Source: Bacillus sp. SD088 (GTDB lineage Bacteria; Bacillota; Bacilli; Bacillales; Bacillaceae_C). Taken from it: 64,000 nt of DNA. The stretch is from positions 1 to 64,000 of the forward strand of contig NZ_JADIJK010000016.1 in assembly GCF_017355205.1 (NCBI RefSeq). Reading direction: 5' to 3'. Under the pieces are notes generated by a model. The model worked only from the letters and a program-made list of their open reading frames with translations. It was not told where the DNA came from and made no database searches. This document shows positions 1 to 9,316 of the stretch, piece after piece. The translations under genes and the position numbers were made by a program. Position 1 is the first letter of the stretch; every line of letters begins with the position of its first letter.

Positions 1-65
1 AAAGCGAGCGAGGAGGCTCACCGCACGCCCCCCGGAAAGCGTCCGCCTGCAACGGAAATCAACGG
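1..65. repeat. Possible fragment of a GC-rich intergenic repeat
   Basis: The first 65 bases are much richer in G and C than the AT-rich DNA that follows and contain the string GGAAAGCGTCCGCCTG followed by CAACGGAAATCAACGG. From memory, similar strings occur as dispersed intergenic repeats in Bacillus genomes. Only one end is inside the window, so element limits cannot be set. The stretch from 66 to 182 is AT-rich and I see nothing definite in it. Confidence 0.3.
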
Positions 66-182
66 TGTATAGGCTCTCACGTTGTGTTTTACAGACTGTA
101 TTACAATTTATATTGAATAGAATGTTTTTTACAAAAAGGAATTATGAAATTGATTCATTAATGTAATAATTAGAAAAACAAT

Positions 183-260
183 CCAAATACTTTGGTAATT
201 AATTGACAAAAACCCTTGCTGGGGAATATCGTTTTATGGTATAAATGAAAGCGTTGTTAT
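183..260 (+). promoter_or_regulatory. Promoter with cre-like site, copy 1
   Basis: Candidate sigma-A promoter: TTGCTG at 216-221, 18-bp spacer, TATAAA at 240-245. Directly after it, TGAAAGCGTTGTTA at 246-259 fits the CcpA cre consensus TGWNANCGNTNWCA at all but one fixed position. A TTGACA at 203-208 is too far from the -10 to pair with it. The 78-bp block recurs at 4174-4251 with about seven differences, and the last 30 bp are identical. A good ribosome site at about 305-311 is followed by no convincing ORF before the gene at 536. Confidence 0.55.
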
Positions 261-535
261 AAAGGTGTTCCTTTTTCAAATAGCTTCTGAGAGTCTATTA
301 TTATAGGAGGGATCCAGGTAAAATCATTCACTTGGTCAGAGGACCACTGAAATTTTCTCTTTGAACATCAAAAATTATTAAACCGTAAAAGAAATCAATA
401 CTCAATTTTCAGAGACTGAAATAGACATGTAAACCTTGATATAATTAGGTAAACCTGCCATCCATTGGCGTACTTGACTTTTGATTTCCTTTATTTGTGT
501 TTGATGGCATCATTAAGTAAAAAGGGGGGGAAGGG

Positions 536-3500
536 ATGGAGGAGATTCCAAGGTTAACGAAAGAAAGTATTGTGAAAGAGGAAATAGGAAAACTATACCA
601 ACAGGGCTTTATCACTGAAAAAGAGTTTCATCGCTTTATGCAGACCTATCAGCAGTACCATATGCAGCGGCTAAAAGAACTTGCTCAATTGCAGGATCAA
701 GAGGAACCGAGTGTTATCCAGGAACCACAGGCAGCTGATTCATCCAATGAATTAATAGAGTCAGCTACTATAAAAACAGAACAGGCCATTCCAGCAACAC
801 AAAAGTCTGTTGAAGAGACGAAAGAACAGCAGCCAAAACCAAAACCGAAGAAGTCGAGTGAACAAATTCGGGAGCGAAATATTACTTGGCTATTGAGTAT
901 TGGTGTTGTGTTCCTATTGATCAGTGGTTTAGTGGTAGCGACGACATCATGGGAACAAATGGGGGCCCTGCTGAAAGTTCTTACATTACTAGGCGTTTCT
1001 TTATTCTTCCTTGGATTAAGTATTATTTCTGGGAAATTCTTAAAAATCGATAAAACAGCTTTTGCGTTTCTTACGTTAGGAAGCTTATTGCTCCCTATCG
1101 GGATATTAGCGATTGGTTATTTCGGTTTATTAGGTTCCTATTTAACAATTGATGGCGAGGGCAGGTATATCTTGGGGATTATGTGTACATTGATCCCGCT
1201 CCCATTATATATGAGAAATGCAATGGCCAATCAATCTAGATTATTTGTGTGGATTTTCTTTCTATTCTTATCCTTCTTAGTTGGCTTTCTATTTGCGGCC
1301 ATTCAAATGCCGAGAGATCTTTTTTATTTATTCATTATGATCTATAATGCCGGTTTATTATATGTCTATCACCATCACCGGCAACAGCAATCAAAAATCT
1401 TATTGTTTTTAAAAGAATTACCAGCTTATGCGCAATTGAATTTGATTATTTCTACACTACTAATGCTGGTGATCTTTGAACAGGAACTATTTTATAGCTT
1501 TAATGTCTTATTGACAGCAGTTCTCTATATGGCCATGGTATTTGTCTATAATACAAAGGCCTACCAGTTTGTTTTTATTGCCTTGTTTGCATATGGCGTG
1601 TTTCAATTCACGGAATCTTCTTGGCTTCAGTCTATTGATCTTTTTGTTTATGCTTTATTAGGTGCTGGATATTTAGCCTTTGCCTATATAATGAGAAAGA
1701 ATATATTTGTCGAGAAGGTATTCCACTATACAGCCGGTGTTATTTCTTTTTTTGCTTTTATCTATATCAGTCTTCAAGGTCTAATGATAAGGGCAGGATC
1801 AGACTCATGGACAATGCTGCTGGCTTATTTCGTCATAGCCGGAACCTATATTTATCTATCCAATATCACAAATAGGCAGGTATTCCGCTGGCTGGCTCCG
1901 GTCTTTCTTGTTAGTGTTGGTATACAGCTATGGAATGTAGCAATTGAGCCTTATTCTATTATAAGTTGGTCTTTTTTTCTGTTTATCTATGCAGCGCTGC
2001 TGTTTTTTATGATTGGTTTCAGGAGACAATGGAAATATATTCAAGCAATTGGAACAAGTACGTATTATGTTAGTGCAGGAGTTATGTTAATCACCTTGTT
2101 ATATGGATTACTGTCAAAGGAATTTATCGAATTAGCAATAATGCTGGTTTTATTAGGAGTCCTTAGCCTGCTTGTATCGACTTCTGCAAAGGTAGTAGAG
2201 AAGCAAATGGCAGAATGGCTGCATGCGATTAGTTGGATTCTAGCTCTTGTTGTGATTTATCCTGAGTTAGTGGAGTGGATTCCAGCTTATCAAGAGCGAT
2301 TGGATATTCCCTTTCATATTGCTGTATCTTCTATTCTTTTATTAGTGGTATGCAAGGTTTGGGATCGTACAAAGAAGCCTGGTTTAGCGCAGGCGGCCTT
2401 CTACGTTGGCCAAGTCGGTTATTATATCGCCGTTTTGCAAGCGATAGTTTATTACTATAACGATGGACATTTGGTTCGATCGTTGATCTTTTTAATGGGG
2501 ATCGGGTTGGCGTTTTGGTTCGTACAACGCTCTAAGGTGCAGCTGCTATGGAGCCTAGTCTCTGTTATCACTTTCTGTTTCTATCTGTCCTTGTTTAGCT
2601 TTTTGCCAATCGATTCGATGGAAGGCTATGCTTGGTATATTATGTTTGCCCCTGTTCTCTTGTTAGTAGTCGACTGGTATGGAGGAAAGTATATTAAGGA
2701 GCTAAAGCCATATTTCTTTTGGCTAGCCCATATTACGTTGATGGGAGTAATGTTGTTCATTTGTATCGATTCGCTCGTTCAACATTCGATCCATCCAGCT
2801 ATTATGTTTATTACCCTTACTATTTATCTATACAGTACTTTCGTGAAGAAAAAAGAATGGCAGATTAAGCTGTTTTTATATGCGGCCATGTCAATGATCC
2901 CGTGGTTGATCATGATGCATATTTTCTATTACAATCTAACCTCTCAGTTACCCATCGAGTATGCAGCGATTATAGCAAGTATCCTGTTCTTTGGTGTATG
3001 GTGGTTTGTCCCATCTGTTTGGAAAAAAAGAATGGAATGGTATATGATTCCATTCATTCATGTAAATCTACTTATAGCCGTCACTACCCTATCAATTGAA
3101 ACGGTAGTTGAAATCATCATTCTTCTTGGTTGGATGGTGTTAAGTTTATATTTACTACATGTTCGGAAATGGTTAGTTTTCAGCTTAGTCCCAGTGATTG
3201 CTTCCATTATAATGTGGATTCAGCAAGAATGGATCACAGAAACAGATCATCTGATGGTTGTGAGTGCGCTTTTCTTCATCCTATTAATAGGGGTTGGGAG
3301 ATACTTGTTTACAAGCCTCTATACGGAATTGGAGAATAAGGTGACAGAAGTAGATTGGTATACGATTGGTGCCCTCTTCTACGTAGTCTTTGAGTTTAGT
3401 CTTTCATTGACAGTAGATAATGTTTGGCTGCGGGTCATTCCGTTTCTAATGATCGCATGTTGGTTATTTTTACAAATCAATCGTCTCCAAAAAGGTATAG

Positions 3501-4042
3501 AGAAAAAGATTTATATTACCTTATCTGGTATTTCAATTTTACCTGCTTACTATCTAGTATTATCAGAATATCTGGATCTTGTTACGCCGCTGCTACATGC
3601 CGAGTTACGGGCATTGCCAATTCTAATTTTGTCTATTTTACTGGCCACACGAACATGGAAAGATAAAAAACAAGTTATGCATCATGTCCAAACTGTTATT
3701 CTTGTAGTCATTACGGTTTATCTCATTTATGATGCGATTCAGAGCGGTACGATTTGGGATGCACTTATTATTGGTACACTTTCGTTAGCAGCTTTCTTAT
3801 TAGGTATGAAGTTTCAAATCAAATCTTATTTCTTCGTGGGGCTAGGGACATTGTTGTTTAATGTTATTTATCAAACAAGACCTTATTGGGGTAATATGCC
3901 ATGGTGGGGTTATCTATTAATTGTTGGTTTGTTACTGATTACGATTGCCAGTTATAATGAGTGGCAGAAACAGCGAGAATCAGAAGGAAAACTTATGCAG
4001 TTCATGAAAAAAATAATGGCTCGATTGAAAGAATGGAATTAG
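536..4042 (+). CDS. Very large polytopic membrane protein, unknown function
   Basis: 1168 residues. The first 110 are soluble and charged, with a predicted helical region and a Lys/Pro/Gln-rich linker near residues 95-110. The rest is an almost uninterrupted run of hydrophobic helices, probably 30 or more, separated by short basic or acidic loops. It ends in a short basic tail. There is no visible catalytic motif, ATP site or signal peptide. The architecture resembles the large DUF2157/DUF2339-type membrane proteins of Bacillaceae, but I assign no family with confidence. The ATG is preceded by a G-rich ribosome site. A strong hairpin follows the gene. It shares its promoter block with the ABC operon downstream, which suggests joint regulation. 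Confidence 0.75.
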   Translation: MEEIPRLTKESIVKEEIGKLYQQGFITEKEFHRFMQTYQQYHMQRLKELAQLQDQEEPSVIQEPQAADSSNELIESATIKTEQAIPATQKSVEETKEQQPKPKPKKSSEQIRERNITWLLSIGVVFLLISGLVVATTSWEQMGALLKVLTLLGVSLFFLGLSIISGKFLKIDKTAFAFLTLGSLLLPIGILAIGYFGLLGSYLTIDGEGRYILGIMCTLIPLPLYMRNAMANQSRLFVWIFFLFLSFLVGFLFAAIQMPRDLFYLFIMIYNAGLLYVYHHHRQQQSKILLFLKELPAYAQLNLIISTLLMLVIFEQELFYSFNVLLTAVLYMAMVFVYNTKAYQFVFIALFAYGVFQFTESSWLQSIDLFVYALLGAGYLAFAYIMRKNIFVEKVFHYTAGVISFFAFIYISLQGLMIRAGSDSWTMLLAYFVIAGTYIYLSNITNRQVFRWLAPVFLVSVGIQLWNVAIEPYSIISWSFFLFIYAALLFFMIGFRRQWKYIQAIGTSTYYVSAGVMLITLLYGLLSKEFIELAIMLVLLGVLSLLVSTSAKVVEKQMAEWLHAISWILALVVIYPELVEWIPAYQERLDIPFHIAVSSILLLVVCKVWDRTKKPGLAQAAFYVGQVGYYIAVLQAIVYYYNDGHLVRSLIFLMGIGLAFWFVQRSKVQLLWSLVSVITFCFYLSLFSFLPIDSMEGYAWYIMFAPVLLLVVDWYGGKYIKELKPYFFWLAHITLMGVMLFICIDSLVQHSIHPAIMFITLTIYLYSTFVKKKEWQIKLFLYAAMSMIPWLIMMHIFYYNLTSQLPIEYAAIIASILFFGVWWFVPSVWKKRMEWYMIPFIHVNLLIAVTTLSIETVVEIIILLGWMVLSLYLLHVRKWLVFSLVPVIASIIMWIQQEWITETDHLMVVSALFFILLIGVGRYLFTSLYTELENKVTEVDWYTIGALFYVVFEFSLSLTVDNVWLRVIPFLMIACWLFLQINRLQKGIEKKIYITLSGISILPAYYLVLSEYLDLVTPLLHAELRALPILILSILLATRTWKDKKQVMHHVQTVILVVITVYLIYDAIQSGTIWDALIIGTLSLAAFLLGMKFQIKSYFFVGLGTLLFNVIYQTRPYWGNMPWWGYLLIVGLLLITIASYNEWQKQRESEGKLMQFMKKIMARLKEWN

Positions 4043-4068
4043 TAAAAGACTTCTTGAATGATCTCAAT

Positions 4069-4108
4069 AGAAAGCTATGGCTATCTCTGTCGATAGTCAT
4101 AGCTTTCT
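4069..4108 (+). terminator. Hairpin after the large membrane protein gene
   Basis: Two 17-base arms (AGAAAGCTATGGCTATC and GATAGTCATAGCTTTCT) around a 6-base loop, about 27 bp after the stop codon. There is no long T tract, so termination may be inefficient or factor dependent. Confidence 0.55.
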
Positions 4109-4173
4109 ATCATGTACAGATCATTAATTCATCCGCAATCATCCCCGTTAATGTAGCAATTAACAAAAACGCT

Positions 4174-4251
4174 CCAAATACTTGACTAATTAATTAACAA
4201 AAATCCTTGCTGGGGAAGATTGTTTTATGGTATAAATGAAAGCGTTGTTAT
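4174..4251 (+). promoter_or_regulatory. Promoter with cre-like site, copy 2
   Basis: Same architecture as the block at 183-260: TTGCTG at 4207-4212, 18-bp spacer, TATAAA at 4231-4236, and the cre-like TGAAAGCGTTGTTA at 4237-4250. The TTGACA of copy 1 is TTAACA here, which argues that the functional -35 is the shared TTGCTG. It lies about 185 bp before the ABC exporter genes. A minigene of six codons with a ribosome site (TTG at 4288, stop after MIMEDW) lies in the leader; it may be chance. Confidence 0.55.
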
Positions 4252-4436
4252 TTCAGGGCTATACATTATATTAGGGGGGATCGATAGATTGATAATGGAA
4301 GATTGGTAAGTTAATTAAAGATAGATAGACGGGTGTCAGTGATTTTGCTTCCTTAGATCAGATCCTGAGAAGTTGTTTTATTTCTTTAAACGAATTGGGA
4401 AGTGGATGGCTAATCATAGGAGGAGGATACTACGTT

Positions 4437-6194
4437 TTGGCTAACTTTATCTATGCTGTAAGGCTATTTTACTCAAGTAACAAGAAAAATTTAATGATCT
4501 ATTTATTAACAAGTCTATTGTCTATTCCTATTTTATTTGCGGAGTTGTTCGTGACAAAATATGTTGTGGACGTGATCCAAGGTACGACTCAGAATACTTT
4601 TAATTTTACTGATGCTCTATACTTAATCGCTTTACTGAATTTCATTTTATATGCTGGTGGTGTGACGCATTCATTAAAGGCAATATCTACAACGAATCTA
4701 AGGGTAACCGATTTATATGAAATAGAAAATAAAATTCTTAATAAGACGTCTGCGTTATCTTTGAAGGATATTGAAAACCCCTTCGTTAAAACCATGAGAG
4801 AAAAGGCAAAAAGGTTCTCTTTGACAGGAACTTTGGATCAATGGGTTGGTTTAATAACTAATTTAATCTCACTGATCGGAATTTTCGTGGTATTAATGAT
4901 TTGGGGATTTTATTATTTAGCGATTATTATCGCGGTTGTGCTCCTTTTACAGATGAGAATAAGTAAATGGGTCTCTAAAAAGGCAGAGGATACTGAGCGT
5001 GGACAAACATCATCCATTAGGGTTTTTGATTATATCGTTGAGCTGCTGGTGGATCGAAAATCGGTTCAGGAAATTAGAGTATATAAGATGTATAAATACT
5101 TAAGCGAGAAAATGAGAGTTATATTCCTTAATAATTTTAAACAAACACAAAAAAAGCTGATTTTATCTGAAACGATTAATTTTTCCCAAGATGTTGTAAC
5201 CGCCTTACTAAGGGGGATTTCTATCTTGTTGTTAGTAGTGGTGCTAGGTGGTAATGGACAGACTGCGGGAGCTTTTGTGATGTTGTTTCAAGTTGTTAAT
5301 CAGTTGTATGTCATCTTTCCTTCATTCATAGGTTCATATTCAGGTCTGCAAGCTAGTCATATGCGTTTTACTGATTATTCCTCCTATTTGAAAATGGAAG
5401 AAGAAGCAATTCCGGATGAAGCTTCAGTCCTTCAGTCTAAAGGACTGGGGATTGTCGCAAATCAATTGATATTTAAATATCCGACCAATCAGCATGATAC
5501 GTTAAAAAATATTAATTTTACGATTAAGCCGGGAAGCAGTGTGGCTTTTGTTGGGGAAAATGGGTCAGGGAAAACGACACTTGTCAAAATGATCCTAGGT
5601 TTGTACAGGCCTACTTCTGGCACAATCAAGTGGTCCAATGAAAATGGCCAAGTGCAAATACACAATGTTGCGAATGAAAGCAGAGTCATATTCCAGGATT
5701 TTATAAAATTGCTTAGACCAGTTCGTGAAAATGTAGCGATAGGCAATATTTCGATGATAAATAATGACTCGGCTTTAGTACAGGCTTTAAAAAAGGCTGA
5801 TGCAGACAGCTTTTCTGAAGGACTGGATACTTTCTTAGGTCCTCAATTTGGCGGTTTGGATTTATCTGGAGGGCAATGGCAGAGACTGGCGATAGGACGA
5901 GCCTATCTTAAAGAAAGTTCCCTCACAATTTTTGACGAACCGACGGCATCCTTAGATCCTAATTCAGAAAAAAAGGCCTTTGATATATTTGTAAATTTAG
6001 GTGACCAGCAAACTTCGATTATTGTTACTCATCGGCTTTATATTACAAAATTCGTAGACGAAATATTTATGTTTGAAAATGGTGAGATTGTGGAGAGAGG
6101 GTCCCATAAGGAGCTCATGAATGCTAAAGGAAAGTATGAAAAAATGTTTAGACAGCAATCCACATTATACTCATCAAAAAATGAGGAGGTATAA
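4437..6194 (+). CDS. ABC exporter half-transporter (permease fused to ATPase), subunit 1
   Basis: About 585 residues: an N-terminal transmembrane domain of roughly 320 residues with five to six hydrophobic helices, then an ATP-binding domain. The Walker A is GENGSGKTT, the signature LSGGQ, the Walker B LTIFDEP with the catalytic Glu, and the switch His lies in VTHR. No C39 peptidase domain is present. The reading frame is open from a TTG at 4395, but the ribosome site AGGAGGA at 4418-4426 points to the TTG at 4437. The next gene starts 3 bp after the stop and encodes a similar protein, so the two most likely form a heterodimeric exporter. No precursor peptide or immunity gene is visible nearby, so the substrate is unknown. 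Confidence 0.85.
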   Translation: MANFIYAVRLFYSSNKKNLMIYLLTSLLSIPILFAELFVTKYVVDVIQGTTQNTFNFTDALYLIALLNFILYAGGVTHSLKAISTTNLRVTDLYEIENKILNKTSALSLKDIENPFVKTMREKAKRFSLTGTLDQWVGLITNLISLIGIFVVLMIWGFYYLAIIIAVVLLLQMRISKWVSKKAEDTERGQTSSIRVFDYIVELLVDRKSVQEIRVYKMYKYLSEKMRVIFLNNFKQTQKKLILSETINFSQDVVTALLRGISILLLVVVLGGNGQTAGAFVMLFQVVNQLYVIFPSFIGSYSGLQASHMRFTDYSSYLKMEEEAIPDEASVLQSKGLGIVANQLIFKYPTNQHDTLKNINFTIKPGSSVAFVGENGSGKTTLVKMILGLYRPTSGTIKWSNENGQVQIHNVANESRVIFQDFIKLLRPVRENVAIGNISMINNDSALVQALKKADADSFSEGLDTFLGPQFGGLDLSGGQWQRLAIGRAYLKESSLTIFDEPTASLDPNSEKKAFDIFVNLGDQQTSIIVTHRLYITKFVDEIFMFENGEIVERGSHKELMNAKGKYEKMFRQQSTLYSSKNEEV

Positions 6195-6197
6195 ATA

Positions 6198-7976
6198 TTG
6201 AATTCCAAGCTAGCCAATATTTTCCAACTCCTATTGAAAATTTTTAAGGAAACACCTGTTATTTCCTTCTTAACCTTTATTATTCCATTACTAAGTGGGT
6301 TATTAACCTTTTATACCTTTTCAGCACAGAAAAATTTGATTAATTTAATTCCAGATCATTCAGGAACTACAGATTGGAAAGACTTACTTCACCTAGCGAT
6401 GTTTCCAATATTAGTATATGTCTCGATCTATGCTCTTCAATCATTCTCCAGTAGTGTAACGAACATCTTGAAGTCTAAAATGAATGCCAATATCACCTAT
6501 TCGTTCCAATCAGAGATTGCGAACGTGGCGAGTAAAATTGATTTCAAGAAATTTGATGATAAAGAATTTGGAAATACCTTACAACGCGCGAAGAGTGTAG
6601 TTGGTGAAGACATGGACGGAATAACAGGCTTTTTAGTTGCTACAGTGGGGACGGTATCTTCCTTAATCAGTGTAATATGGCTTGCCGCAACGAATGGATA
6701 CTTTCTTATAACACTTATTGTTTCACTGTTGATCATAAGTAATTTAGTTATTCGAATGATGGTAGAAGTAAAAGTTAGAAAGGTTGGAAAGGAGGTCACC
6801 TTTGATGGAAGAATGAGTGAATATTTTTCCGACTCACTTTTGGATGCAAATGTTCTTAGGGAATTAAAAGTGTATAACGCCTTTCATTTTTTCCTTGACT
6901 TATGGGGGAAGGTTACACTAAGGCAATATAATCAAAGTTATGGAGCCAGAAAATATGAAATAAAAATAGGTATGTTTCTTGCGATCATCCAGACTACCGC
7001 CATTTTTATTGTATTAGTCTATTTACTTAACAAAATGAATGGATCTGATAGTGTAACGATCGGAGGAATATCTGTTCTATTCTTAGCATTGTTATCAGTT
7101 GGGGGACAAGTCATGAGTTTATCCATACCACTCAGCCGATTATATATGAGTAGTTACAAATTGTCTGATCTGCATGAAGTTTTAAAATGGGGAGAGGGAT
7201 TAAAGAAAACACATGATAACAGATCAAAAACCGAAATTTCTGATCCAGTGGCCCCAATAGTAATCTCAAAATTATACTTCAAGTATTCGAATTCCGAAAG
7301 ATATATACTTTCGGATATTAATATGAGGATTACAAAGGGAGAGAAGATTGCATTAGTTGGAGAGAATGGTGCTGGAAAATCTACCCTTATAAAATTAATT
7401 TTAGACCAATATAAACCTACATCGGGTGAAATCCAGTGGAATGGTCAATCAGAATTATCTGGTGATATATCTATCGTCTTCCAAAGTTTTATAAGATTTG
7501 AATTAACATTAAGGGAAAATATCACTTTGGGAAATATGAGTGAACACCATAACGATCAGAAAATCATAGAAACATTAAAAATATGTGAATTAATGGATTT
7601 GTATTACGAACTAGGCGGATTAGATGTCGTTGTCGGGCAAGTAATAGAGGGAGGAAGGCAATTATCGGGAGGACAATGGCAAAAACTAGCAATTGCCAGA
7701 GCACTCTATCATGATGCGGAGCTGATTATCTTTGATGAAATGACTTCGGCCATTGACCCAAGCTCCGAAGTGAAGATATTTAATAAATTAATCGAGGTTT
7801 GTCAAAATAAAACAGCGATATTCATTTCACACAGATTAGGCTGGACGAAGAACGTTGATTGTATATATGTATTAGAGAATGGAAGAATTGTTGAGCACGG
7901 GAAACATAATGAATTAATGAACTATACTGGAGTGTACTCACAAATGTATAATCAGCAAGCTTTTTGGTATAGCTAA
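6198..7976 (+). CDS. ABC exporter half-transporter (permease fused to ATPase), subunit 2
   Basis: 592 residues, same layout as its partner: transmembrane region to about residue 330, then an ATPase with Walker A GENGAGKST, signature LSGGQ, Walker B LIIFDEM with catalytic Glu, and switch His in ISHR. Both members therefore keep a canonical signature and Glu, so neither site is obviously degenerate as in many asymmetric heterodimeric exporters. The start is TTG with the ribosome site GAGGAGGT, 3 bp after the previous stop, which implies translational coupling. A terminator-like hairpin follows. Export of a peptide, lipid or drug is all equally possible from the sequence. Confidence 0.85.
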   Translation: MNSKLANIFQLLLKIFKETPVISFLTFIIPLLSGLLTFYTFSAQKNLINLIPDHSGTTDWKDLLHLAMFPILVYVSIYALQSFSSSVTNILKSKMNANITYSFQSEIANVASKIDFKKFDDKEFGNTLQRAKSVVGEDMDGITGFLVATVGTVSSLISVIWLAATNGYFLITLIVSLLIISNLVIRMMVEVKVRKVGKEVTFDGRMSEYFSDSLLDANVLRELKVYNAFHFFLDLWGKVTLRQYNQSYGARKYEIKIGMFLAIIQTTAIFIVLVYLLNKMNGSDSVTIGGISVLFLALLSVGGQVMSLSIPLSRLYMSSYKLSDLHEVLKWGEGLKKTHDNRSKTEISDPVAPIVISKLYFKYSNSERYILSDINMRITKGEKIALVGENGAGKSTLIKLILDQYKPTSGEIQWNGQSELSGDISIVFQSFIRFELTLRENITLGNMSEHHNDQKIIETLKICELMDLYYELGGLDVVVGQVIEGGRQLSGGQWQKLAIARALYHDAELIIFDEMTSAIDPSSEVKIFNKLIEVCQNKTAIFISHRLGWTKNVDCIYVLENGRIVEHGKHNELMNYTGVYSQMYNQQAFWYS

Positions 7977-7991
7977 TAAAATCTTTTCTTA

Positions 7992-8036
7992 AGAGAGCCT
8001 GCTTGAAAGGTATACTTCACACAGGCTCTTTCAATT
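7992..8036. terminator. Terminator between convergent ABC and AI-2E genes
   Basis: AGAGAGCCTG and CAGGCTCTTT form a stem around a loop of about 20 bases, followed by a T-containing stretch. It lies between convergent genes and could serve the + strand operon; the minus-strand gene ends at 8086. Confidence 0.55.
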
Positions 8037-8085
8037 TTTAAGATAAATACTCCATCAGAATATGTCATTGCTTTTTTAATGCATT

Positions 8086-9144
8086 TTATATTTTATAATT
8101 AAATTTAATAATTCCAGCTTCTCTTGCTGATTTGAATATGATTAAGCTAGCTGGACCTATAATAAATCCCCATATTCCAAATAACTTCAATCCCAGATAC
8201 ATGGATATTAATGTAGCAAGTGGCGACAGGCCAAGATGTTGTCCCATAACTTTTGGTTCAACAGTTCTCCGTATGACAAGTAATATTACTCCCAAAATGG
8301 CCAATTTTGTACCCAGCACTGTATCCCCAACCAATAGATGGTACAAGGCCCATGGTGCCATCACAATGATTGAACCAATGATAGGGATTAAGTCAATAAT
8401 CCAAATAATGATCGCCATCATCAGCGCTATCTTAGGTTGGATGATTAAAAGTCCTAAGAAGGTTGCTGCAAAGATAATGAGTGAAACGAGAAATTGTGCT
8501 TTAAAAAAGCCAATAATGACAGAAGAAAGGCGTGTTGTCATAAATTTAAACTTCTCAGCGGTTTTATCCGTCATATACTTATAAACACCTGTTTTTAAAC
8601 GCGGTAAATCAATCATAAATAAAAACAAAGCGATAAGATATACAATAAAACTAACCAAATAGTTTGGGATATAGGATAAAAAAGCACTGATTTTCTCAAT
8701 GTTCACATATTGCTTAAGGCCAACAATTAACGTCTCAAAAACATTATTAATTTCTTCTGTAAATGCTTTAACGACTTCATCGGGAAAATCCTGTGCAGCA
8801 TGCTTTAAATTTTCTTCATAATCTTGCCAAATAGTGGTTATATTATTGATATAACCCGGTGCATCCTCTATAAATTTAATCCCTTGGGCTACAACTTTTG
8901 TAGAAATAAAAAAGATTGTTAAAGCGAGGACTAAGGTAAAAAGAGCAAAAACAATAATAATAGAAAATTGACGATTTACCTTCACTTTCGTCTGTAGAAA
9001 AGCAACGATCGGCTCTAAGAGAAGGGCCGTAAACAAAGCTAGGATCAGTGGAACAGATATAGGCAAAATAAAGTAAAATAATACTGCAATGACGATCAAA
9101 AGTATAAAAGCAATAATATACGTTTTTTTCGAAAGTTTAGACAA
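8086..9144 (-). CDS. AI-2E family transporter-like membrane protein
   Basis: 352 residues with hydrophobic segments at the N-terminus (about residues 8-80) and a C-terminal cluster of helices, separated by a charged region around residues 90-150. This is the pattern of the AI-2E/PerM family, which includes B. subtilis YtvI and YueF. Despite the family name, members move various substrates, and some work as ion antiporters, so the substrate here is not determined. The gene is monocistronic on the minus strand, with an AAGGGGAGC ribosome site just before the ATG. Confidence 0.75.
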   Translation of the reverse strand: MSKLSKKTYIIAFILLIVIAVLFYFILPISVPLILALFTALLLEPIVAFLQTKVKVNRQFSIIIVFALFTLVLALTIFFISTKVVAQGIKFIEDAPGYINNITTIWQDYEENLKHAAQDFPDEVVKAFTEEINNVFETLIVGLKQYVNIEKISAFLSYIPNYLVSFIVYLIALFLFMIDLPRLKTGVYKYMTDKTAEKFKFMTTRLSSVIIGFFKAQFLVSLIIFAATFLGLLIIQPKIALMMAIIIWIIDLIPIIGSIIVMAPWALYHLLVGDTVLGTKLAILGVILLVIRRTVEPKVMGQHLGLSPLATLISMYLGLKLFGIWGFIIGPASLIIFKSAREAGIIKFNYKI

Positions 9145-9316
9145 AATAGCTCCCCTTCCATACTCTTATCTGTTTACTATTATATATGGAAGTGATCGTA
9201 ATAAACAAACCATAACTGTATGAAAGCGGAGATTTATTATAAAAATTGAAAATTAATAAAACGCCTCCCGTGGCAGTGGGGAATTCTCACACTTATTAAC
9301 TGTGCTTATAAAGAAT

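Noticed and set aside
332-364. Ten-codon ORF in the leader of the large membrane protein gene
   Set aside because: The TTG start is about 20 bases from the ribosome site, too far for normal initiation, and the peptide has no distinguishing feature.
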